From positions 1 to 8,545 of the forward strand of contig OMRU01000027.1 in the NCBI GenBank assembly GCA_900313465.1: a stretch of 8,545 bases of DNA, read 5' to 3'. Numbering within the stretch: the stretch's first letter is position 1; each line of letters opens with the position of its first letter. Made by a program: the position numbers and the translations under genes. This document shows, piece after piece, positions 1-5,471 of this stretch. Source of the DNA: an uncultured Clostridia bacterium. Its GTDB lineage: Bacteria > Bacillota_I > Bacilli_A > RFN20 > CAG-288. The notes beneath the pieces were generated by a model. It saw nothing but the letters and a program-made list of their open reading frames with translations. It was not told the origin of the DNA and made no database searches.

Positions 1-80
1 AGACTTTGGAAATGAGTGAAATATAAGAAAAAGTAAATATTTCTTGTAATTTTAAAGGGTTTAAACTACAATAAATCACC

Positions 81-109
81 TTGTAATCAAAGGTCGTTAT
101 CTATATAAT
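81..109 (+). promoter_or_regulatory. Probable sigma-A-type promoter of secG
   Basis: A -35-like TTGTAA (81-86) is followed after 17 bases by a perfect TATAAT (104-109). Transcription would start near 115-117, giving a leader of under 30 bases before the secG start. The ribosome site GAGGT (131-135) lies 7 bases before the ATG. Assignment is by consensus match only. Confidence 0.7.
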
Positions 110-142
110 AATAAAGTTAAGTAAATAATTGAGGTTTCAACA

Positions 143-361
143 ATGGAAATCGTATTACTCGTATTATCGTTTATCGTCATCGCCGTTGTTCTCCTTCAGT
201 CTGGTAAATCCCAGGGTGCTTCTAGTGCCGTTATGGGTGGTAACCAGATGAATATCTTCACCCGTACGAAGGAAAGAGGCGCTGATAAGATCATGACTAT
301 CATCACTGCGGTCTTAGCCGTAGCCTTCTTCGTGGTAGCTATCTTAGCTGGTAGATTATAA
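143..361 (+). CDS. secG: SecG, preprotein translocase subunit
   Basis: Small membrane subunit of the SecYEG protein-export channel; in the family it assists SecA-driven translocation of preproteins across the cytoplasmic membrane. The 72-residue protein has the usual SecG build: a first membrane segment at about residues 3-19, the conserved LLQSGKSQGASSAVMGG stretch just after it, a short polar loop with FTRTKERGADK, and a second membrane segment at about 50-69. Its length is close to that of other Firmicutes SecG proteins. The ATG has a good ribosome site (GAGGT, 7 bases upstream) and its own promoter. A terminator follows directly, so it is probably transcribed mainly alone, although placement before rnr and smpB is a common Firmicutes order. 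Identification rests on the motif and topology and is firm. Confidence 0.95.
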   Translation: MEIVLLVLSFIVIAVVLLQSGKSQGASSAVMGGNQMNIFTRTKERGADKIMTIITAVLAVAFFVVAILAGRL

Positions 362-372
362 ATTGATTTTAC

Positions 373-402
373 GGGGCCTAGGATTTGGCCCCATTTATTT
401 TG
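373..402 (+). terminator. Rho-independent terminator after secG
   Basis: A GGGGCC (373-378) / GGCCCC (387-392) stem with an 8-base loop is followed by a T-rich run (394-401). It begins 11 bases after the secG stop. The T run is interrupted by one A, so some read-through into rnr is possible; no convincing separate rnr promoter is seen. Confidence 0.8.
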
Positions 403-454
403 TTAAAACACTCATCGAAAACGGGATTGTTATATATTTAGGAAAAGGTAAAAC

Positions 455-3391
455 ATGACAGAAAAACAAATCGTAAAACTGCTCAAAGGTCAGCAGTTAT
501 CCCTCAGAGCGCTCGTGGAAAAGGTCGAGGCGTTCACCACTCAGCAGAAAGCTGAATTAGAAAGTGCACTTGCACACTTAGAAGCTACCGGTATTGTCGG
601 TCAGCACAATTCGTTCTACTATTTATTGAAAGATCAGGGTGTCTTCTTGGCGAAGGTTATCGTCAAGAACAGAAACTTTGTCATTCTCAAGTCCATTCCA
701 GACGGAGAAGAAGTCAGAATCTCTGGTGATGAATCGGATCAACTTCTTCTTGGCGACTTGGTCTATGCCAAAGAGTTCCAGAAAGATACATTCCATTGCT
801 TGGATTACTACAAAGCCGTCTCTACCCTCAAGGGTAGATATTCTCTTACCAGAACTGGTAAAGAACAGCTTTTGGTTTCTTATTTAAACGATGCTGGTAA
901 GACCATTCTCATCAAGTCTATCCAAGAAGGTTTAGAAATCAACCAGGGTGATTTACTTGAAGGTGACATTGTCAACTTCGAAGGTAACACCATCTCCGTC
1001 AAGATCACCAAGCTCTTGGTCAAGTCTGACGATGTCGGTGCTGATATCTCCATGGTCATCTCGGAAAACGATGGCCGTTTAGAATTCCCACAGAACGTCA
1101 TTGACGAAGCTAAGTCTATCCCAGAATCCTTGATTCAGAGCGACTATGAAAACAGAACTGACTTCAGAGATCATACCATCATTACCATCGATGGCGATGA
1201 CGCTCATGATTTTGATGATGCTGTGGAAGCCAGACGTTATGGCACAGGTTATGAAATCACGGTTCACATCGCCGATGTCACCCACTATGTCAAACCAAAT
1301 CATCCATTAGATAATGAAGCCATCAACAGAGGCACTTCCATCTATGTCGCCGACAGAGTGGTTCCAATGCTTCCATTTGAACTTTCAAATGGTATCTGCT
1401 CCCTTAATCCAGAAGTCGATAGATTAACCCTTTCTGTCACAATGGATGTCGATGTTCTTGGTAATGTCTTTGCCTATAAGGTTGAACGTGGTGTCATCCG
1501 TTCTCACGGTAGACTCACCTACAATCAGGTCAACCGCTATTTCGAAGGTAAGGATGAAGGTTTTACTCCTGAAATCAGAGAGACTCTTGATATCCTTCAC
1601 GAAGCCAGCAGATTGATTCGCAACAGAAGAACTCTTCAGGGTGCGATGAAGTTGGATTCTACCGAAATCAAGTATAAGTTGGACGAAAATGGTATGCCAA
1701 CTGAAGTTCTTAAGCTTCAGCAAGGTGAATCTGAAATGATGATTGAAGACTTGATGGTCATCGCCAACTGCTCCGTCGCCAAGATGCTCAAGAAGGCTGG
1801 TATCCCAGTTTTATACCGTGTCCATGAATTCCCACCGCTTCAAAAGATCTCCACTTTGAAGGATTATCTCAAGCGTATGGATTTATTAACGGAATTCCCT
1901 AAGACTGAGAATATCTCTGGTTCCAGACTCAATGATTTCTTAGCCAGCATCAAGGATGAAGCCTTGCGTTCTGCTGTCTCCTACATGGTCTTAAGAAGCA
2001 TGGCCAAGGCTAGATATAGCCCAGAAGAATTAGGTCACTTCGGTTTAGCCGAATTAGAATATTGTCACTTCACTTCTCCAATCCGTAGATATCCAGATGA
2101 TATCATTCATAGACTTGTGAAAGATTACATCATCGATAAGAAGGAATTCGACTTCGAGGAAGTCTACAACTATTTAGAGAACATGGGTGATAATCTCTCC
2201 GACTTGGAAGCCAAGGCTGACGTCATCGAAAGAGAAGTCAACGACCTTGAAGCTGCCAAGTACATGTCTCAGCATATCGGTGAACTTTATCACGGTAAGG
2301 TTGTCGGTATGGTCCAGCGCGGTATGTTTGTTGAAACCGAAATTGGTATTGAAGGCTTCTTGGCCTATCACTGTATGCATGGCGACTACTTCAAATATAA
2401 TGAAAGAGCCTTTGCTGTCTTTGGCAAGATGACCGATATCTCCTTCTCTATTGGTACTCCAATCGATATCAAGGTCTTAGCCGCTGATCCAAATAAGAAT
2501 GAAGTCGACTTTGCTACCCCAGAGTTCTATGATGAAAACGCTGTTGATCTCACGGAAGCTCAAAGAGAATCCTTATCTCTCAATGGCATTCAGGTTGTCA
2601 ACGATTACGATTATACGATTATGACAGGAAAGCCACACTTCTCTCATAGAGATGATGAAGGCTATGGTGAAAGAACTAGAATGAATAACGAAGAAAATAT
2701 GCTCGATAATGAAATCGAAACTGATGATGACAACCTCCTTGCTGCTATGGAAAGTTTAGAAAGCACCGAAGAAGCAATTGCCTCTCGTGCTGCCACTCGC
2801 GAAGAAGAAGATTTCCGTCCAACTCCAGAACAGTGGAAGGAAGTCGATGTCATCAGAGCTGTTGTTGCTAAGTATGAAGGCGATGAAGACAAGATCATCC
2901 AGGTCTTAGAAGTTATGGATATCTCCGCTGATGAATATCACAAGTTGTTGAGATTCACCAAGCCAAGAGAAGACAAAGGTGGCCGTTCTTCCAGAGGCGG
3001 CAAGTCCTTTGGTTCCAGAGGTGGTCGCGGTTCTCGTGACTTCAAGGGCGGACGTGGCTCTCGCGATTCCAGAGGTTCTGGTCGTGGTTTTGGCAAAGAA
3101 AGAGGTGGCCGTGGAGGCTTTGGTTCTCGTTCTTCTCGCGATTCTGGCCCAAGAATGTCCAACCGTTCTGAAAGAAGAAGCGAACGTGGCTTTGATAAGC
3201 CAAAGGCTTCCAGCCGTGGATTTTCCGCTCATCAGGGCTATGGTGCCATGAGTGAAAAACCATCTTTCAGCAGAGATAGAGGCGAACGCTCTGAAAGACG
3301 TTCTTCCTATGCAGGTAGAGATTCTAGAAGACCATCTTCTAGAACTGCTTCCAGAGGAAAGTCTCTTGCTGGTTATGGAAAGAAGAGATAG
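455..3391 (+). CDS. rnr: RNase R, 3'-5' exoribonuclease with long RG-rich C-terminal tail
   Basis: Processive 3'-to-5' exoribonuclease of the RNase II/RNB family, which degrades structured RNA and, in bacteria studied, faulty mRNA from trans-translation. Order of parts: N-terminal winged-helix-like region (about 1-60), cold-shock/OB-type RNA-binding region (about 62-210), RNB catalytic domain (about 225-595), S1 domain (about 609-690). The catalytic acidic cluster IDGDDAHDFDD is intact (D246, D252, D254, D255, same spacing as the RNase II active site), as is HFTSPIRRYPD (538-548). At 978 residues it is well over the usual 700-820. The excess lies after S1: an acidic linker (about 693-788), a small predicted-helical segment (about 789-836) and a basic Arg/Gly/Ser tail (about 841-978). 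The start has AGGAAAAGG at 440-448. smpB follows after 13 bases, fitting a shared role in ribosome rescue. Confidence 0.95.
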   Translation: MTEKQIVKLLKGQQLSLRALVEKVEAFTTQQKAELESALAHLEATGIVGQHNSFYYLLKDQGVFLAKVIVKNRNFVILKSIPDGEEVRISGDESDQLLLGDLVYAKEFQKDTFHCLDYYKAVSTLKGRYSLTRTGKEQLLVSYLNDAGKTILIKSIQEGLEINQGDLLEGDIVNFEGNTISVKITKLLVKSDDVGADISMVISENDGRLEFPQNVIDEAKSIPESLIQSDYENRTDFRDHTIITIDGDDAHDFDDAVEARRYGTGYEITVHIADVTHYVKPNHPLDNEAINRGTSIYVADRVVPMLPFELSNGICSLNPEVDRLTLSVTMDVDVLGNVFAYKVERGVIRSHGRLTYNQVNRYFEGKDEGFTPEIRETLDILHEASRLIRNRRTLQGAMKLDSTEIKYKLDENGMPTEVLKLQQGESEMMIEDLMVIANCSVAKMLKKAGIPVLYRVHEFPPLQKISTLKDYLKRMDLLTEFPKTENISGSRLNDFLASIKDEALRSAVSYMVLRSMAKARYSPEELGHFGLAELEYCHFTSPIRRYPDDIIHRLVKDYIIDKKEFDFEEVYNYLENMGDNLSDLEAKADVIEREVNDLEAAKYMSQHIGELYHGKVVGMVQRGMFVETEIGIEGFLAYHCMHGDYFKYNERAFAVFGKMTDISFSIGTPIDIKVLAADPNKNEVDFATPEFYDENAVDLTEAQRESLSLNGIQVVNDYDYTIMTGKPHFSHRDDEGYGERTRMNNEENMLDNEIETDDDNLLAAMESLESTEEAIASRAATREEEDFRPTPEQWKEVDVIRAVVAKYEGDEDKIIQVLEVMDISADEYHKLLRFTKPREDKGGRSSRGGKSFGSRGGRGSRDFKGGRGSRDSRGSGRGFGKERGGRGGFGSRSSRDSGPRMSNRSERRSERGFDKPKASSRGFSAHQGYGAMSEKPSFSRDRGERSERRSSYAGRDSRRPSSRTASRGKSLAGYGKKR
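2975..3388 (+). other. Low-complexity RG/RS-rich tail of RNase R
   Basis: This stretch encodes residues 841-978 of the RNase R protein. It is dominated by Arg, Gly and Ser, with twelve RG dipeptides, four of them RGG, and repeated GSRD/SSRD units (for example GSRDF, GSRDS, SSRDS). Codons vary between the repeats (CGT, CGC and AGA for Arg), so this looks like selected protein composition and not recent DNA slippage. RGG-like tails are generally RNA-binding and disordered in known proteins; E. coli RNase R also has a basic C-terminal tail, but lysine-rich. The RNA or SmpB/ribosome-binding role here is inference. Confidence 0.8.
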
Positions 3392-3404
3392 ATAATTTTT
3401 AAAA

Positions 3405-3878
3405 ATGGCAAAAAAAGAAGAGTTCAAGGATGAGATTCTTGTTTGTACCAATCGAAAGGCACATTTCAATTATTTCTTATCTGAGTTCACCGAATGCGGA
3501 ATTGAATTGGTCGGATCGGAAATCAAGGCGATGAGAGCAGGTCATTGTTCGTTAGATGACAGTTATGTCATGATCAAGAGCAATGAATGCTTCATCCTCA
3601 ATATGAATATTCCGGTTTATCAGGCTAATGGTATCTTTTCCCATGAACCGACGAGGACGAGAAAACTTCTTTTGCATAAAGCGCAAATTCTCAAGTTTGC
3701 TCAATTAGTGGATCGTGAAGGATACACGCTTGTCCCTGTCAGAGTGTATATTCGCAAAGGCAGAGCCAAGGTTCAGATTGCCTTAGGTAAGGGTAAGAAG
3801 AACTATGATAAGCGTGATACGATCAAGGAAAGAGAAGAAAATCGCAAGATTGCTAAGCTGACCAAAGAAAGATATTGA
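3405..3878 (+). CDS. smpB: SmpB, tmRNA-binding protein
   Basis: Partner of tmRNA (ssrA) in trans-translation: it binds the tRNA-like part of tmRNA and places it in the empty decoding site of stalled ribosomes. The 157 residues match the family along the whole length: NRKAHFNYF near the N-terminus, GIELVGSEIKAMRAG, the RTRKLLLHK stretch, TLVPVRVYIRKGRAKVQIAL, and GKGKKNYDKRDTIKER leading into the basic C-terminal tail that in known SmpB reaches into the mRNA channel. It starts 13 bases after the rnr stop. No clear Shine-Dalgarno sequence sits at normal spacing (the leader is AATTTTTAAAA; the nearest purine run ends about 16 bases upstream), so translation coupled to rnr is likely. The ssrA gene is not in the window. 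Confidence 0.95.
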   Translation: MAKKEEFKDEILVCTNRKAHFNYFLSEFTECGIELVGSEIKAMRAGHCSLDDSYVMIKSNECFILNMNIPVYQANGIFSHEPTRTRKLLLHKAQILKFAQLVDREGYTLVPVRVYIRKGRAKVQIALGKGKKNYDKRDTIKEREENRKIAKLTKERY

Positions 3879-3879
3879 T

Positions 3880-3906
3880 GAGAGTGGAGCAATCCACTCT
3901 CTTCTT
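3880..3906 (+). terminator. Rho-independent terminator after smpB
   Basis: A perfect 9-bp stem GAGAGTGGA (3880-3888) / TCCACTCTC (3893-3901) is closed by a GCAA tetraloop and followed by TTCTT. It begins immediately after the smpB TGA stop and separates rnr-smpB from the potassium-uptake operon. The T tract is short, so strength is uncertain. Confidence 0.8.
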
Positions 3907-3913
3907 ATGTTAA

Positions 3914-3931
3914 TAGTATCTAAAGATACTA
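3914..3931. repeat. Perfect 7-bp inverted repeat upstream of the Trk promoter
   Basis: TAGTATC (3914-3920) and GATACTA (3925-3931) form a perfect dyad around TAAA. No T run follows, so it does not look like a terminator. Its last base is the first base of the larger inverted repeat at 3931-3985, which makes a regulatory role plausible but unproven. Confidence 0.5.
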
Positions 3932-3985
3932 GATATAAACCTTACTTTCTTATTGCACGCTAATTTGGTAAAATGGTTTATATCT
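3931..3985. promoter_or_regulatory. 11-bp inverted repeat bracketing the Trk operon promoter
   Basis: AGATATAAACC (3931-3941) is repeated exactly in inverted orientation as GGTTTATATCT (3975-3985), with 33 bases between. The right arm starts directly after the putative -10 box and would cover the transcription start; the left arm lies near or above the -35 region. The half-site centres are 44 bp apart, close to four helical turns, so a protein could contact both from one face of the DNA. Known operators often look like this; the binding factor is unknown. Confidence 0.5.
3966..3974 (+). promoter_or_regulatory. Extended -10 promoter of the Trk operon
   Basis: TGGTAAAAT (3966-3974) fits the extended -10 pattern TG-N-TATAAT with one mismatch. 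The -35 position at 17-base spacing (TTTCTT, 3946-3951) is poor, as is common with extended -10 promoters. An alternative pairing is TTGCAC (3953-3958) with TTTATA (3977-3982) at 18 bases. Either start gives a short leader of about 20-30 bases, leaving no room for a riboswitch. Confidence 0.5.
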
Positions 3986-4011
3986 TTTTCGTAAGAAAAG
4001 AGGTATTGAGT

Positions 4012-4440
4012 ATGAAAAAAGCGAACAAAGGAAAATCGATGACCGTCATCATCGGTGCCAGTCGACTTGGTGCCGCGATTGCTTCTATGTCCAGCATGGA
4101 AGGTATTTACACCTCTATTATCGACATCAACGAAGAATCCTTTAAGAAGTTAGACTCCGGTTATTCCGGCTATATTGTCTGCGGAAATGCCGAAGACACC
4201 AACGTTTTGAAAAAAGCTCATATCGATGAAGCCAGAGAATGCGTCATTGCTACCAGCAATGATAACACCAATATCTTTTTGGCTGCTATGATTACTGGTT
4301 TATATAAAGTTCCTTATGTCATCGTACGTTTAAGAGATGAAAGAAAAGCGGCTCTATTAACCGATCCTAGAATCAAGGTTATCTCTACAGCTATGCTTTC
4401 CTTACAGGCATATAAGTCGATCAAAGCGATTGAGGATTAA
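4012..4440 (+). CDS. Stand-alone TrkA-N (RCK N) domain potassium-uptake regulator
   Basis: Cytoplasmic Rossmann-fold gating protein of a Trk/Ktr K+ channel, judged by fold and neighbours. The 142 residues are a single RCK N domain: glycine loop GASRLG (15-20; the middle Gly of GxGxxG is Ser17), Asp38 at the end of strand 2 (IIDIN), the GNAEDTNVLKKA stretch typical of TrkA-N, then ATSNDNTN and VPYVIVRLRDE. No TrkA-C domain follows, so it is shorter than KtrA (about 220 residues) and much shorter than E. coli TrkA (458). The chosen ATG has a good ribosome site (AAAAGAGGT, 3996-4004, 7 bases upstream). An in-frame ATG at 3973 overlaps the putative -10 box and lacks a ribosome site, so I reject it. 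First gene of a three-gene operon; the next starts 5 bases after its stop. It probably pairs with the second TrkA-like protein. Confidence 0.85.
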   Translation: MKKANKGKSMTVIIGASRLGAAIASMSSMEGIYTSIIDINEESFKKLDSGYSGYIVCGNAEDTNVLKKAHIDEARECVIATSNDNTNIFLAAMITGLYKVPYVIVRLRDERKAALLTDPRIKVISTAMLSLQAYKSIKAIED

Positions 4441-4445
4441 AGATT

Positions 4446-5471
4446 ATGAACATTTTAATTTGCGGTGGTACATCCGAAGCGGATTACGTTCTTTCAGCGT
4501 TTAAGAAGAGTCATAATCGCATCGTAGTCATGAATGACAATCATGAGACTGCGGATTTATTAAGTGAACATTATGATCTTGACGTCATCATGGTTGATCC
4601 AACCAAGATCTACTCTTTTGAAGAGGCTGACGTCACGAATTTTGATTTGGTTGTTTCCTTGTTAGATAAGGATGCGGATAACTTTGTCGTCTGTCAGATT
4701 GCCAAACAGCTTTTCCATATCAAGAAGGCAATCTGTACCGTCAACAACCCAAATAACGTTGCCATTTTCCAGCGTTTAGGTATCGACTCCCCTATTTCTT
4801 CTTCCTATCTTTTGACCCAGCAGATCAAAGGTGAATCCGATGTCGAATCCATTTTCCGTACCTTGTCTTTGGAAAATGAAAGAATCGTGATTACCGAAAT
4901 CAAGATTCTGAAGGAATTCCCATGCTGTGGACAAAACCTTATTGCCTTACAGCTTCCCCGTACTGGCAACATCACCTGTATCTTCAGAGAGCCAGAAGTC
5001 ATCATTCCTCGTGGTGATACCATCATCACTGAAGGCGATACTCTTGTGATCGCTTCTTCACCAGAGAATCAGCAGGAACTTGTCGACTATATCAAGAATG
5101 GTCCTGATGATGAAGAACTCAAGCGTCGTGAAGAAGAAAAGGTTCTTCAGGAGCAAGAAGACGCCAGACTGGCGGAAGAAGCTCTTCGTGTGGAGCAGGA
5201 AAAAGAAAATGAAATCCGTGCTCGCTTGATGAAGGAAGTTGAAGAACGCGTGGCCAAAGAACAAAGCGTCAGAGAAGAAGTCCTTCGCAAACAAATCGAA
5301 GCGGAAATCAGAAATGAGCTGGTGCAGGAATCACATTCCTATTATGATGACGATGATGTGATCATCAAGAAAAACAAAAACACCAGATCCACCAAGACCA
5401 CACAGGATAAAATCCCTGTCGTCAAAGATACTACTACTAGATTCAAAGCCATCAGAAAGACGCAGAAATAA
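4446..5471 (+). CDS. TrkA-like protein (RCK N + RCK C) with charged coiled-coil tail
   Basis: Second cytoplasmic gating subunit of the Trk system. Residues about 1-120 form a TrkA-N Rossmann-like domain, and about 140-218 a TrkA-C domain ending in the characteristic RGDTIITEGDTLVIAS (189-204). The nucleotide-binding loop is degenerate: GGTSEA (7-12) keeps only the first Gly of GxGxxG, and Asn30 or Asp31 stands where strand 2 normally ends in an acid. Bound nucleotide may therefore be absent or altered. After the C domain comes a tail of about 121 residues: a long Glu/Lys/Arg-rich helix (about 221-300) with coiled-coil character, then DDDD and a basic end. That tail is unusual for the family. 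GAGG (4432-4435) inside the previous gene gives the ribosome site, and the stop overlaps the TrkH start (TAATG), indicating coupled translation. A trkA symbol would be loose because the gene is only part of a classical TrkA. Confidence 0.85.
   Translation: MNILICGGTSEADYVLSAFKKSHNRIVVMNDNHETADLLSEHYDLDVIMVDPTKIYSFEEADVTNFDLVVSLLDKDADNFVVCQIAKQLFHIKKAICTVNNPNNVAIFQRLGIDSPISSSYLLTQQIKGESDVESIFRTLSLENERIVITEIKILKEFPCCGQNLIALQLPRTGNITCIFREPEVIIPRGDTIITEGDTLVIASSPENQQELVDYIKNGPDDEELKRREEEKVLQEQEDARLAEEALRVEQEKENEIRARLMKEVEERVAKEQSVREEVLRKQIEAEIRNELVQESHSYYDDDDVIIKKNKNTRSTKTTQDKIPVVKDTTTRFKAIRKTQK

Noticed and set aside
1..80. End of an upstream gene
   Set aside because: All plus frames stop within the first 26 bases, and no peptide of recognisable content is seen on either strand.
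400..438. Separate promoter for rnr (TTGTTA at 400-405; TGTTATATA at 428-436)
   Set aside because: Spacing between the boxes is about 25 bases, and a start set by the extended -10 would fall on the ribosome site. Possible but too weak to annotate.
2906..3469. 187-residue open frame on the minus strand opposite the rnr tail and smpB start
   Set aside because: It is low-complexity because it mirrors the Arg/Gly/Ser repeat codons, spans two real genes and has no family resemblance or separate promoter evidence.
3973..4011. Longer N-terminus (13 extra residues) for the first TrkA-N gene starting at 3973
   Set aside because: That ATG overlaps the putative -10 box, lacks a ribosome site, and adds residues not resembling the family; ATG 4012 has AAAAGAGGT at ideal spacing.
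3907..4011. Cyclic-di-AMP or K+ riboswitch ahead of the Trk operon
   Set aside because: The transcript leader after either candidate promoter is only about 20-30 bases, too short for a known class, and no attenuator hairpin with T run lies there.
3879..4011. tmRNA (ssrA) gene next to smpB
   Set aside because: Only 133 bases are available and no tRNA-like ends or tag reading frame are present.
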